Assembly: GCF_000315625.1 (NCBI RefSeq)
Contig: NW_005434659.1
Coordinates: 882,959 to 942,603 of the forward strand
DNA length: 59,645 bases
From: Guillardia theta CCMP2712
Taxonomy: Eukaryota > Cryptophyceae > Pyrenomonadales > Geminigeraceae
Reading direction: 5' to 3'
In this document: positions 23,701 through 35,011 of the stretch, piece after piece
Layout: each line of letters opens with the position of its first letter
Position numbering within the stretch: the stretch's first letter is position 1
Translations under genes and position numbers: made by a program
The notes under the pieces: model-generated
What the model was told of the DNA's origin: nothing
Database searches by the model: none
The model's input: only the letters and a program-made list of their open reading frames with translations

Positions 23701-24209
23701 TCGACAAGATTCTAGAGCGTGCGCTCCTGACGGAAGACTCTGAGACGGAGAAGAAGCAGATGGATCGAGTGTTCAAGTGCATCCTCGACTACTGCTTCAC
23801 ACAGCAGCAGGTGCCTTTCCCAGCTCTCCTCAACCTCGGAGGTCTCATCCACTCACAGATCTGCGACTTTGCGGAGAGGAAGCTGGAAAGAAATGGGCTG
23901 ATGCTCTGCCCGGTGGATACGAGGGATGCGGATCACGACTGGCACGAGCAGCAGGAAGCAGGAGATGACGAGTCTGAGCTGACAGTCCCGGCCACGTTGA
24001 CATGCAAGATCGAGAGTAAGGCCGTGGAGGTGAGGGCGAGAAGGTTGGGAGGCTTCCTACTGACAAGTGGACAGTTCTCAGAGTCTTTCAGCCTGTTGAG
24101 GGACATGCTGAGCTCTACCAAGAGCGCAGACTTGCGAAGTCTGAACTTCCGCCTTGACTTCAGCGAATTCTACGCGGACATGAGTGTCCCACAGGTATTG
24201 TCAACCTGA
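20758..24209 (+). CDS. Gamma-tubulin complex component 3 (Spc98/GCP3)
   Basis: Part of the gamma-tubulin ring complex that nucleates microtubules. Start at 20758; early exons give LLVYVFRLLGSRIAGASQELDEFQ-type helical sequence. The GCP N-terminal (Grip1) region is clear: VLVKDVIFAMQGIEGKYVRF, TTRDLIRRICESGWLYRKI, GLVGQGLITGLQAELIEYF, TLRRLLVWVQEPIARL, GGQLASAISVHARHGDP and WISDGEVEDPWNEFFI. The C-terminal gamma-tubulin-binding (Grip2) region follows: SFVSEQLAFKILQIG/KSINFIRKCCRD, KALLSALFHQYRLRD, VFSLEYKLDTPCNAVI, YKRVFNFLWGLKRVE, MWIHHQMMHFITNLQYYMMF and the family end LNFRLDFSEFYADM, stop at 24209. Wording is closest to GCP3. One intron, at 22865-22909, lacks a GT donor (see findings). Confidence 0.92.
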
Positions 24210-24488
24210 CTTGATCCCTGTTGCCTCGTCTCGTCCGTTATTCTGCTCCACACTTGATGTCCTTCTCCCCTCCCTTTCTTCGACTTCTTTGCTCTCCTCA
24301 TCCCTTTCTTCTAGCCTTCCCTCCCGTCCTCTCCCTTCCTCGACCTCATTCTGCCCTCCAAACCTCACGTGTCTAACAGGACTAGATGACGGCTAGCAGC
24401 TTCGATTATTCTTTTGTAGAGCAAGGAGGCAGTTTTTTCTTATATGCAAGGAAGGAGAGAGGAAAATCAAAGTGCTACACGTCGATCC

Positions 24489-26978
24489 TCAAGGTACTGA
24501 GACTTCTCGGTCTCCCAGCTTCCACAAGTAAATGTACACGTCCGTTCCATGCCCCTGTGAACCTGTCAATGTCCTGTGCTGCTTCTTGTCCTTCTGCCCT
24601 ATCTCTTCACATGCGTGAATTTTTCTCCCTTACCAATCGACTTCTCCCTTCTCTCCGCCTCCCTCCTCCCTCCCTCTATCCCTCCTGCCTCCTCCCTCCC
24701 TCCCTCCCTCCCTCCTCCCATCCTCCCTCCTCCCTCCTGTCCCTCAGCGCTTACCTGCATCGACATCACTTGTAAGTCTCCTCCGAATGCTCGGGCATGG
24801 ATGCGACTTAGAGGCAGTCCATGTGCGAACCCTGCGGCAGGGCATCAGGGAAGGACGAGGCGCGGTCCGACGCACCAGCCATGACGGGCTTGTCGTCATG
24901 CTCGAGCTGATGGAGCTTTTCCCGTGTCTTCCCCGCTGTGGTGAAGGAGTACGTCCACAAGCGCTGCAGAAGTGGGCGAGTGTGAGCGGATGAGGAAGTG
25001 GGGAGGAGGAGAAGGGGGGAGAGGGAGGCGGGAGGAGAGCAGGAAGCATGCAACAAGGAGAGAGGGACGGGAATGTAGACCTCCATGCCCGAACGAGAGA
25101 TTCCTCCTCCCTTGTCTGAGATCTTGATGGCGATGTCCTATGGAGCACGTCACGTGCTCCTCGCCTCGAGCTCTGCTCACCTCATCGCCTTCTGCAAACA
25201 CCACACTGACGGGAGGTAACTCGTCCTGCCACAGTCTCAGTTGAGGAGAGACGATGCAGGTTAAACAAGCTGAAGCCGAGGGAGGGAGCGAAGGAGGGAG
25301 GGAGGGAAGAAGGGTAGCAGATGATAAGGGAAGGACTGACTGCTGTCCAATGCTTGTTTGGTTGCTCCTCCTTGTATCTTTCAACCACCTGCAATCACAC
25401 GACGTAAGGCAACCGTGTCCAATGAGAGGAGAGGCGAGGCGAGGCGAGGCGAGGAGAGGAGAGGAGAGGCGAGGCGAGGCGAGGAGAGGAGAGGAGAGGA
25501 GAGGAGAGGAGAGGAGAGGAGAGGGGTGAAGGGGAGAGGAAGGGAGGAGGAGAGGAGGAAAGAGAGGAGGGGAGAGGAGGGGAGGAGTGCGTCTCACCGC
25601 CCTCATGGAGTTCTTGAGGAGCTCGAAGAAGATGTAATGAAGATGTTCGGGGATGTAAGGCAGCTGGAGACTCAGGTGAGCTCAGCAGGCAGACCCTAGC
25701 TGCTTCCTACCTTCATGTCAATCGATCCTTCCATCTGAACGTTTGGGGCAACTCCATAGCTCAGCTGGCATATGTGCTGGAACCACCTGCGTCAGCCGCC
25801 CCCAGGAGGAGGAGCGGCAACCTGAGCATCCTGGATGGCATGGCTGCATACAAAGGCCGGTTGACATTCCGTCTGGATGATGCCGATGAAGCCTGAGGGC
25901 GATCAGGGGCAGGAGGGGAGCAAAACGAGCGCCAGCATTACCATCTTGAGGATGATGTAGCATAATGTGCTGCCCCACCAGCACCCGCATCCCAACCCTA
26001 GAGAGGTAGAATCTGCAACTTTCCATGAGGCCCGCAAACTACCTCCTGCTCTCCTCCACCTGTCAAGGAATTGGCCGAAGTCGAAGGAGGCGATGCTGCC
26101 CGGGATGTGCTCGCGACTGATGATCCCGCGTTGATGCCTGGTGGGGGAGCAGTGAGAAGCAGGTCAAGCGAGGCCAAACGCGAGCTCACATCGCAAAGTC
26201 TCCCTCACGCGTGAGAAGTTCCTGCAGACTGCAAGTCAGATGACATCACTTGCATCCTCCATGCATCAACAAGACGAAGAGAGCGAATGATCTTCAAGTT
26301 GAGGGAGGGCAGCAACCTGCAACCCACGCGCTACAGTCGCTTGAACGTTGTTGTGCTCAGACATCATTCGGTCCAGAACCTGGTGAGATGCAATACGATC
26401 AACTTGCATCATCGCTCAGCCTGTCTCGGTCACTTGTGTGAAATTCTCTTCGATCTCTAAAGTCTTGGGTGTTGGTGTTCGTCGTATTTGAAAGAAGCTC
26501 TTCTCATACAGCTTTCTAACCTGCATCCACGTCATCTCATGCACACTTGCCGTCAAACGCTCCCAACCTGCGTCATCGCAGCTGTTTCCCCGAGTCCGAA
26601 CGGCAACTTCTTCAACTCTCGCACTCTCCTTGCTAGGCGTATAGGGAGCTCTTCATGAAGGAACTGAGCTGCCAGCAGCAGCGCCCGCTTGTTGTTCGCC
26701 TTGGGAGAAGAGGTCAAAGGGACGGTCAAGTAACTGGAGACGCTGGTTCAGAGCAGTACCTGAGCACCAAACTGATGCATCTCTTTGAGAGTGACGGTCG
26801 CCGCATGTCGCAGTGAGAAAAACAAGATCTCGTGCTCATCCTCCTCGGTCTCGGCCCCCTCTACGCTAAAGCATCTCTTGCAAGTGTTCCCCATCCCTGC
26901 GTTCAGCTGCTGTGTAGAAGCAACTAGCCATCTGCGCCCATGTATTCCTCGCTCGAGCGGCTTCCTCAACATTTCCAA
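24489..26978 (-). CDS. Mitochondrial PDK/BCKDK-type protein kinase
   Basis: GHKL-fold kinase that phosphorylates and switches off a 2-oxo-acid dehydrogenase (pyruvate or branched-chain). Start at 26978 (MEMLRKPLERGIHGRRWLV), a basic leader suited to mitochondrial import. Regulatory four-helix part: TVTLKEMHQFGAQ, LLLAAQFLHEELPIRLARRV, LPFGLGET. Then SCRFYLSRVGMRVLVGQHIM. The ATP site has the G1 box KISDKGGGISRSG, the ATP-lid region WTYSFTTAG, and the G2-like box AGFAHGLPLSRIHARAFGGD (normally GFGYGLP). The last exon ends GTDVYIYLWKLGDREVSVP, stop at 24489. Several short introns; one holds a GAGGA/GAGGC repeat. PDK versus BCKDK cannot be settled by eye. It converges on GCP3, 279 bp apart. Confidence 0.88.
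25431..25522. repeat. GAGGA/GAGGC pentanucleotide repeat
   Basis: Tandem pentamers alternating between GAGGC and GAGGA blocks, within an intron of the PDK-like gene. Purine-rich on the plus strand. Confidence 0.9.
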
Positions 26979-28783
26979 CCACTACAATCACCTTTACCTG
27001 ACATCAGCAGGAGTGAATGCAAGATCAGATCGTCAACACCTCGATCCTATGAAAATATTGAAGGCATCATCTTCGAAACTTCGAGCTCTAGTGCATGCAT
27101 ACTTCATCGCGCGCCTTCGGCCTCCCCTCTCGTGCTAACTTGCCCGACTACACTCTCTCACACCGAGCATCTGCCTTCTACTACCGAATTATATCTATGA
27201 GCCCATCCCTCTAGTTTCTGTTGTGTCTATCAAACTCCTCTCCAAGAACTTTATCACAACCTTGGACGTGTTTCTATGTTCGGTGCTGCGCTTTTCTTCT
27301 CCGCTGTAGGCATCGTTATTCTGCACAACGCAGAATCGCCTTTATTTTATCTAGCTGCTACATCCCTCCATAATTACACTTCTTTCGCCCCCTTTTCAAC
27401 TGTTCTTTCCTTCTCAATCCTTCACTGACTTGTCTCCCTACAATCTCCTTCTCTCAGCTCACGATTCATCCTCCTCCTCTTCCTCCTCGCCTCATGCTTG
27501 TTTTCCGTCGCTTTCGCTTCGCCATTTTTCCCCCACCCCACCCCTAATACCTTGACAGCTACCCCACCCCTCAGTCCTACTCAAATTCCCCTCAAATTTT
27601 TCACCTCTCCCCTTCTTTCAACCCCTACTTTGAGACCCCCACCCCCCAAATCCTCGAACCTCACGACCTACCCCTCAGTCTGCCTTTGTCATACCCCTAC
27701 CGTAATATGACCTATCGTTCTATCACTACCATCACGGTGGGTACCTTATTATGACCAACTGACCCTACCCCACCCTACAATCTACCTGGATGCGCCCCTG
27801 AAACCATTCGACCGATCGGACTCCGGGCTCACGGGCCGGGCCGGGCCACGCCGGGCGGCTCACGGGCCGGGCCGGGCCACGCCGCCGGGCCGGGTACCCT
27901 CAGCTGTCGGAGTGCCCGGCCGCATCGTCGGCCCCCCGGCGGACTCTGGCAGTGAGGCCCGGGCTCATTCGGCAGGGCCGGAAGTTTCACTGTTTCACTG
28001 AGTCAAAGGCTTGAAGTTACTGAAAGTGACTCACAGTGGCCCTCTTTACTCAAAGTTCGGAAGAGCAGTACGTGGCAAGCTGTGCAGAGTTTCAAGTAAA
28101 GGGAACTTCGGAAAATTCAAGTTTGACCAGAGGGCGTCGCACTGCTGACAGTGACCAACTCAGGCTCAAGACGTCCCGGGAGCCTCGGCAGCCTGAGCCC
28201 GTGCGGCTGACGGCCACGTCAATCCGAAGACTCGGATCATCGCCGGGGTGCCCGCCGGGGTGCGGCCGGGCTCAAAAAGTTTACTTAACTTCAATGAGTA
28301 AAACTTTAGAGACAATAATGGTTGAGCCGGATCATGCCCAGTCAGCTTCCTGCCAAATTGTAGGATGGAAAGAAGGAGGGGTGGGGGTAAGAGATAGACC
28401 CGGTTGTAGAGGGGGGTGGGTCCGAACTGAGGTCACGGCCCATATAGGGTGGTCAGGGTACTTATTTGACCAGAGGGCGGATACCTGGCAGATACCTCAA
28501 GGAGGAACTGAAGTTGGTTCTCGTGCTGGAGACTGATCCTCCTCGAGTCCATGATGTCCTCCCCTCTCCCTCCTGCTTGACACGATCCTCGATCAGCCCT
28601 ACATCAACCCCTCGAGTCCATGATGTCCTCCCCTCTCCCTCCTGCTTGACACGATCCTCAATCAGCCCTACATCAACCCCTCCTACCCTTCCTCTCAACA
28701 GCCCCGCATCAACAAGAGAGCAAATCGTATCCATCTCTCCCGATCATGCATAAGGTACTTGAACCACGCACCGTCCGATCGCA
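26979..28783. other. 1.8-kb intergenic region with a GC-rich island and tandem repeats
   Basis: From 27180 to 27780 the plus strand is pyrimidine/CCCC-rich with no convincing gene. At 27826-27890 there are two tandem copies of a 31-34 bp GC-rich unit (GGCTCACGGGCCGGGCCGGG core). At 28031-28057 lie two short motifs shared with other islands of this window (TCACAGTGGCCCT and TTTACTCAAAGTT). Two copies of a 69-bp unit start at 28541 and 28610. The 166-aa frame at 28036-28536 is not supported by any family feature. Confidence 0.7.
28541..28678. repeat. 69-bp tandem duplication
   Basis: Two copies of a 69-bp unit starting CCTCGAGTCCATGATGTCCT, at 28541 and 28610, with one mismatch seen (CTCGATC versus CTCAATC). 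It lies 100-240 bp upstream of the ZIP transporter start. Confidence 0.9.
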
Positions 28784-29995
28784 ATGGTATCTCTGCTGAG
28801 TCTCTTCATGCAGCATTCTGTTGCTTTGGGATTTGCGCTCAGTACAGCTGCGGGAGCATGCACATGCCTGGGGTCGGCTGGGGCCTTGTGTTTGAAGCTC
28901 GAGAACAAGCTCTTCTTCGCAGCATCCATGGCAGCATCGGCTGGAGTGATGATGTGAGACATGGCGATGCTTATGCTCGTGTTTTAGCTCATGATGAAGT
29001 GACTTCGTTGTGCGCTGGTTGCTCATCTCCTGTCAGTCAAAACTTGCTGGTGAAGTAATAGTTCATGGTGTCCGCAGATTCATTTCGTTGGTAGAAATTC
29101 TGACAATCAAGTCTGTTGGAGGCTTTGCTGACGCAGGATGCACAAGAGCAGAATCTCTGCGTTATGCAATCTTTGTATTCTTTGGAGGGGCTCTCATATG
29201 TCATGGTTTTGATGTCGTCATAAGCTTCGTGATGAGGTTTCGACCTGAAGTCAGCAACGATGAAATCGCGCCTTCTGATCTGGTTGATCTGCCACCTGAG
29301 CTGCAAGTAACGCTGCCTGATCCGAGAGATTTGGTAACATTCGATGATCACCATCCTGTCTCGTTTCTGATGAGATGGCAGGAGGCAGATAGTAGGGTAG
29401 TATCGGAAGAGGAGGCCCGAATCAAGAACTTGCTCATTGATGAAGATCTCCAGAAGGCTCAAGAACTGCTGCGAATGGGAGTGATCAGTGCAATAGTGGT
29501 GATGGTCCACAATATTCCAGAGGGCATCGCAACCTTTGTGTCATCTCTTGCCGACACCTCGACTGGGTTGAGCGTGGCACTCGCAGTTGCCCTGCACAAC
29601 ATTCCCGAGGTAACATGATGGTTGTTGTGCGGGCAGTGTAAGAATGACAGGTCTCTCTGACTCGTTGGTCTCTCCAGGGCCTCATCATTGCCGTTCCTAT
29701 CTATTTTGCCACTGGCAGCCGCCTCAAGGCCTTCTTTTGGACCTTCATCTCCGGGGTTGCGGAGCCTTTCGGAGCGCTCTTGGCCTTTTTCGCCCTCAAA
29801 GGGTCAGACATGAGCCCCATGGCCTATGCCGTCTTGTTCGGGGTTGTGTCCGGGATCATGACGTACATCGCCCTATCCGAGTTACTTCCGAATGCCTTGC
29901 AGTACGATCCTGAGGGTAAAGTCTGGAAGAAGTCTCTGTTTGGCGGGATGGCTGTAATTGCAGCTTCCATTCTTCTCTTCGAATCAGGGTTTTAA
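28784..29995 (+). CDS. ZIP-family metal transporter (ZupT-like)
   Basis: Membrane importer of zinc or other divalent metals into the cytosol. Three exons join in phase: 28784-28953, 29078-29609 and 29678-29995, giving 339 residues. The N-terminal helices include VALGFALSTAAGACTCLGS and FFAASMAASAGVM, then FISLVEIL; a cytoplasmic acidic loop (about 110-170) follows. The metal site is given by two HNIPEG motifs: MVHNIPEGIATF in helix IV and ALHNIPE|G in helix V, the second split by the last intron. PIYFATGSRLKAF, SGVAEPFGALLAFF and YIALSELLPNAL complete the family pattern. The HNIPEG pair and C-terminal layout are those of ZupT/GufA-type ZIPs. Confidence 0.92.
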
Positions 29996-30619
29996 CTGAC
30001 AGCCTTGGGTGCTGGCAGTGATCGAATGAGCAACTGGCGGTCAAGTGTAGCATCGGCTGACTTCGCCTCCGTTGTCAAAGTCAAAACTTCAACCAGGCTT
30101 CACTTGTTTAAAACCGTGATTAAATCGCCTGTGTCTCAGTTCGCCGCTCTTCTCGTGACTCAGTGACGAGTGAACACCACTCAGGGATCCTGTCGTAGTA
30201 GTACAGAGACAGTACGGTACGGTCGGTCTGAGTCACAGTGGCCCTGCCCTCAGCTTGACGGATCGGACGGACTCCCGTTGTTGTCGCCGGAGCCTGCGGC
30301 CGGGAGTCGGAGTCGGACTCGGACTCGGGAGCCGGCCTGGGAGGAGGATCATCGGGGGATGAGGCCCGCTGTCGCTTGTCAAAAAAATGAGCTGCCGGAA
30401 TACGGTCCGATTCATGGCGGCGCGGCAAGGAACAGGGCAGAGACTCGGTGGCAGCCAGTGGTGGAGGAAGAGAGGGTCTGAGAATGAGAGGAAAGATGAT
30501 AGCACCATTGAACACCCCGAGGTAGCCTGAGCTGAGTTCGAACATTTGAAGCAAAGGTTTACAGTTTGTAAGCCATTGAACCGGCGGCAGCCGATTTCCG
30601 TGATCTGTGAAGGCACACT
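29996..30619. other. Intergenic region with a GC-rich island
   Basis: Contains AGTACGGTACGGTCGG (30211-30226) and TCACAGTGGCCCT (30233-30245), the latter identical to a motif at 28031. No gene is recognised; minus frames here look like chance. Confidence 0.6.
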
Positions 30620-32093
30620 ATGTTGTTGATGTCCTGCCCTTGCACGCGCCTGCGTGAAACTTCTCCATCTGTTGAAACCCATGGAATCTCCGCGGATCTC
30701 ATCTTTCTGTCAGAGGAGCAGCAGCGTACGTTTCAAAATGGTGGCAGCGAGCTTGTAGGACGTGAAATGGCCGAATCGGCCGAGGAGGATGGCTTTGGAA
30801 GAAGCAACAAGACAGAACATCTGGCAGAAAACTTTTACATGAAGATCACTGACGCCGAAAACATTTCGGTCAAGGAGACAAGCAAGCTGTCTTCTTCAAA
30901 TGGACACAACACAAACAATGGTGAGGTCGGCGTCATAGGCAGAGATTGTCAGGCTAGGATTGGTGAAGAAGTTGAGTTGTCAGAGGAAGGGAAGAGCGAC
31001 ATCCTCAACAGGCTGATATCGGGAGGAAACTCCGGTGTGATCTGTAAAGTGATGGACAACGGACTTTCCTGCACGGTCCGGTGGCACCGAAGGCCGAACG
31101 AGACGCACTATCACGACACTGGGAAGCAGAGGAGGTTCGAGCTCCGCAGGCTGCGAAGGCAGACAACGACTAGGAACTACATGAGCCATGAAAGGTATGA
31201 TTCACGGACGACCGGCGATTCCATCTGGTCGACGGGGGGGCCGATGGAGTACACAAATGGGCTGACTAGCCCCAGGAAGTCGTTGACTTCTTTCTTGGAC
31301 GCCTTGAGTCCTCGGCAATACACGGAAAGACCCTGGTATATGCTGAACAAGGCCACCAGCCCTCCCACCTCCAACTTCCCGACGGCGCGCGTGCTGGAGG
31401 CAAGGTCCGTCGAGCCGTCGAGGTTGAGCAGCTTGCAAGGGTCAGCATGGGTGGAAGATGAGATGATCGACGATGAGAGGATGCTGGAGCTGATGAGCAA
31501 CGATCCTGTCCAACAGGTGGTGAGCGAGATGGACCTGCACGACAACATGCCAATCTCCGAGGAGGAGATGCTGATGAATTTCAAACGCGATGAGCCCAGC
31601 CAAGTAGGTATCGGGTGCTCGACTTCATCGCAATGGGGCAGCCAGCACTTCACGCAGGGTCATCACATTCCGCAACCAGCATACTTCAAAGACACAGAGT
31701 TCGATGAGGAGGAGATGATTCAGTTGAGCGACATGCAACACATACCAGCAGCCAAGAACAAGCCTATGGACGAGGTCATCGAGCGTCAGGCTCACACTTA
31801 CGCGGTCTGCGCATTCGAATCCTCTAGCTCTCACGTTGCCCCACCTCCTTCCTCTGCCCCACCTCCTTCCTCTGCCCCACCTCCTTCCTCTGCCCCTGCC
31901 CCTGCCCCTGCCCATGTTCTGATTGTTCTCACCCGGTTTCTATCAGGCTAGGAGGATGATGAGCAGGTTCACTCCGCTCGAGTTCCGAGGAGAGACAGAC
32001 TTCTCCAAGTTTCTCAACGACAGGGGTGGGAAGAATCACCTGAGACAGCGAAAGAGAGACTCGAGCCATGACGTCAGCATCAACTTCTATTGA
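30620..32093 (+). CDS. Orphan protein, 443 aa, acidic, two exons
   Basis: I do not recognise a family. Exons 30620-31804 and 31947-32093 join in phase (444 codons with stop); the intron is 142 bp and contains four CCTCCTTCCTCTGCCCCA-type repeats. An alternative start is ATG 30767 (MAESAEEDG). A basic patch with CKVMDNGLSCTVRWHRRP and RRFELRRLRRQ lies near residues 135-180. The rest is polar with acidic, Met-rich helices (DDERMLELMSNDP, SEEEMLMNFKRDE, DEEEMIQLSDMQ). The second exon encodes RFTPLEFRGETDFSKFL and a basic end. No signal peptide or membrane segment. A nuclear regulatory role is conceivable but unsupported. Confidence 0.65.
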
Positions 32094-32880
32094 TAAATAT
32101 AGACAGATGAGACTATGAAGCAACTACGGATCTGTTCAAGGGATCAAAGAGGAAGAAAATTGCTTGATGGTCTGTGTTGCCCTCTTTGCATCTACATCCA
32201 TCATCTTGTGGTGTTTTTGTATCGATGTCTTGTGTTTCTGTTTCCTTCTCCTGTTCGTCTCCTGTGTTCATCTTCCTTATTTCTGGACGTATTAATCCTC
32301 TCTCTCCTTCACTTCCCTTGTCTTTGATGTCATATCGTATTTCTGGTTCGTAGCTGCTTCCTTCCTCACTTCATCATCGAGTTCATCCGCTCCCTCACCT
32401 TCGTTCTGATCGCCTTAGTCCCCACGCCAATCTACTTCAACTTCTCATCGTCTCGCTTGTCTTCTGGTCCTCTCGTCTCTAAATCTCTAATGCCCTGTCT
32501 TGATCTTCTCTTGATCTTCTCTTGATCTTCTCTTGATCTTCTCTTGATCTTCTCTTGATCTTCTCTTGATCTTCTCTTGATCTTCTCTTCTCTTGATCTT
32601 CTCTTGATCTTCTCTTGATCTTCTCTTCTCTTGATCTTCTCTTGATCTTCTCTTCTCTTGATCTTCTCTTGATCTTCTCTTGATCTTCTCTTGATCTTCT
32701 CTTGATCTTCTCTTGATCTTCTCTTGATCTTCTCTTGATCTTCTCTTCTCTCACCTCCTGACTTCAATCAGTTCCGTGCGGGTTTTTCGTTCGGCCTACA
32801 CCTGTTGCACTCTACTACCCCTCCATTTGATATAATAATTTTGTCCAAGTGATGGGTGGGGTAGCAAGAAGGGAATTTTC
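32094..32880. other. Intergenic region with an 11-bp minisatellite
   Basis: Between the orphan gene and the rhodopsin start. Most of it is T/C-rich; 32507-32752 is a minisatellite (separate entry). No gene is seen. Confidence 0.7.
32507..32752. repeat. 11-bp minisatellite (CTTGATCTTCT)
   Basis: About 22 near-perfect tandem copies, interrupted four times by an extra CTTCT or TCTTC pentamer, which makes 16-bp variants. Reverse-strand frames across it read as endless Arg-Arg-Ser-Arg-Glu-Asp/Lys-Ile repeats and are not genes. Confidence 0.92.
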
Positions 32881-35011
32881 ATGGCAGCTACAGAAGGAGA
32901 GGGAGGGGGAGGGGCAAGAGGAAGAGGAGGAGAAGCGAGAGGCAGAGGAGGATGGAGAGGAAAGTGGAGTTTCAGACCATGCATGACGGCGAGTTTGATT
33001 TTGCTCGCCTCGCTGCATTTTGTGCAGAGTGAGTCGCATCGCGGTGGTGAGGATAATGGGCGGGGTGAAGGCGGGGTGAGGATGATGCCGCAAGAGGACG
33101 ACGGGAACGATGATGGTTTCTTGCGATCCGTCAACACCTCGGTCATTGAAAACATCACCGTCGTGAACATCACCAATGTTGTCACCGAGTATGTTTCAAA
33201 CCAGTCAACGAGCAACCTAGGGGAGGAGATCAACAGGTCACTCGAGGAGAGAAAACAAGAGCCGAGCTCCTCTGAACGTGTCCTTCAGGCTCATCTTTGC
33301 CATCAAACACCCGAGCTCCTTCTTTCAGCCCAGCGACATGGGTGCGGTGAAGGTTGTTGGTTGACAACCTGCTCACAACTATCTTGATAGACCCTCTGAT
33401 AGTCAGAGTGCTCTGGTCCGGGTTTGTTCTCTTTCTCGTTGCATCGTTCATGATCGTGATTGACCGCCATCGGTACAAGATCAAGTACCAGGTCCTGTTC
33501 TCACTGTTGACGACTCTCTTCCCTCATGTGGACGACGCGGCAGGGTGATCACAACTTGCTGTTCTTGATGTTCATCACCACAACCCTCACGTACATGACG
33601 ATGGCCAACGGCCATGGTCGAGCTTACAAGTACGCCATCACAGGTGAGCTGGATATTTGAATCTCCCTCACGATGTTTCAATGCTCCTCTCAAGTTTTGG
33701 ATCTTGGTCACCAAGTTGCATTCAATATTCCTGATGAGGTTGCTATGCAGAGGTGGACCCAAAGAATCTCACGCGAACATGTGTTGACAACTCAACGAAC
33801 GCGAGCTCAACGAATGTTGTTCCCCTTGCTCTTTGCTCTTGCTCTTGCTCTTGCTCTTTGCTCTTGCTCTTGCTCTTGCGCTTCCCCTTCCCCTTCCCCT
33901 TCCCCTTCCCCTTCCCCTTCCCCTTCCCCTTCCCCTTATCTGCGCGCATCTGGTTCTTCGAATTGAGCGTCTTCTTGCAATTGTAGACGATCTTCAACAC
34001 AGCTACAACTGGATCAAAGTTCGATTCTTGTCCTTCGGGAGACGTCAAGTACATTTGGATGTCAGCAGTGGCAAAGTTCGAGGTACAGGCGAGCAAGTAG
34101 CTTGCTACTCTCCTGATCCTCCTTTCAGATGGTCCCTTTCAATCCTCCCTTCTTCTATGCCAAATACGTGCAATGGATGATCTCTACCAATATCACGCTC
34201 TACCTCCTCATCCGGTCAGTGGCCAAGGCGAACAAGAGAATCACCTTCCGTGTCATGGTAGCTCCTGCAGGAGGAGAGCTCGGGGCTGAGTCCCTCGCAG
34301 GCCTGCAACTCGCTGATGATTCTCAGCGGACTCTGTGCAGCCTCGATGAGGGTGGACGAGATCAGCACGCTGGATGTCCGCATGATCGTGAAGAGAAGGG
34401 AGCTGACGGGGCTGGCAGGCGCCGCGGTACATCACGTCTCGATGGATCTACTGGGTGTTTGGGATGATGTTCTACATCCTGCTGCTCACAACCCTTAACA
34501 ATGGCGTGCGATTGGCAGCAAACAGCCGGCAGACGCACGCAGAGAGGGGCAAGGTGTTCAATGAGGTGAGGGAGGGAGGAGGGCGAGCGGACGCGAATTG
34601 AACGCCCCACAGCTCTTCTTCATCATCTGTGTTGGGTGGTCCCTCTACCCGTTCGTCTGGGTCGTCACGGAGGGCGCTTACATCGTGACCTTCACTACCA
34701 ACGTCTACTCCTTCACTCTCCTCGATGTCGTGACCAAGTTCTCCTTCGCGGTGCAAGAGCAAGATTGCACTGTATGCTTGCTGAGTGAACTGCAGGCTGT
34801 TTTCCTCATCCGGATACCGAAGAGGAAACATCAGAAGCTCCGTCATCCTGCGGTGAGTTTGCTGCACCTGCTGCAACCCACGTGACAACCCAGGGCAGAC
34901 TGAGAAGATTCAACAACTTCGCAACTTCTTCTCTAGGAGACATCATACCGCCGACAATGCCGATCCTCGAGATTCCTACAGAACATGATGCACATGAAAT
35001 TGAAGCAGTGA
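32881..35011 (+). CDS. Microbial-type (type 1) rhodopsin with Gln at the counter-ion position
   Basis: Retinal-binding seven-helix membrane photoreceptor. My model has 11 exons that keep phase and total 430 aa: 32881-33236, 33289-33341, 33391-33491, 33544-33643, 33987-34048, 34129-34257, 34301-34375, 34419-34565, 34613-34750, 34796-34852, 34937-35011. The N-terminus has a signal-like segment (SLILLASLHFVQS) and four N-glycosylation sequons before helix A (VLWSGFVLFLVASFMIV). Helix B reads TTLTYMTMANGHG. Helix C, YAKYVQWMISTN, puts Gln239 where bacteriorhodopsin has Asp85, Ser at Thr89, and no Asp at Asp96. Helix F has WSLYPFVWVVTEGA. Helix G has LLDVVTKFSF, with Asp379 (Asp212 equivalent) and Lys383, the retinal Schiff-base lysine. 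The C-tail is short and basic. The exon after helix B is the least certain. Function (sensory, channel or other) is open; a light-driven proton pump is unlikely without Asp85/Asp96. Confidence 0.9.
33826..33940. repeat. TTGCTC and TTCCCC hexanucleotide repeats in a rhodopsin intron
   Basis: About eight TTGCTC/TGCTCT units followed by about nine TTCCCC units within the 343-bp intron 33644-33986. This is by far the longest intron of the gene; the others are 43-84 bp. Confidence 0.9.

Noticed and set aside
24386-24775. 129-codon plus frame between GCP3 and the PDK-like gene
   Set aside because: It overlaps the real last exon of the PDK-like gene on the other strand and then runs through TCCC repeats.
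28036-28536. 166-codon frame in the GC-rich island
   Set aside because: No family features and no exon partners. It covers repeat motifs shared with other non-coding islands.
32507-32752. Possible CRISPR array
   Set aside because: The units are 11 bp, directly abutting, and without spacers. This is a minisatellite in eukaryotic DNA.
32432-32767. Arg-Arg-Ser-Arg-Glu-Asp repeat protein on the minus strand
   Set aside because: It is a translation of the 11-bp minisatellite, with no sequence outside the repeat.
33753-33986. Phe/Pro-rich frames inside the rhodopsin gene
   Set aside because: They translate TTGCTC and TTCCCC repeats in the intron 33644-33986. The exons on both sides join without it.
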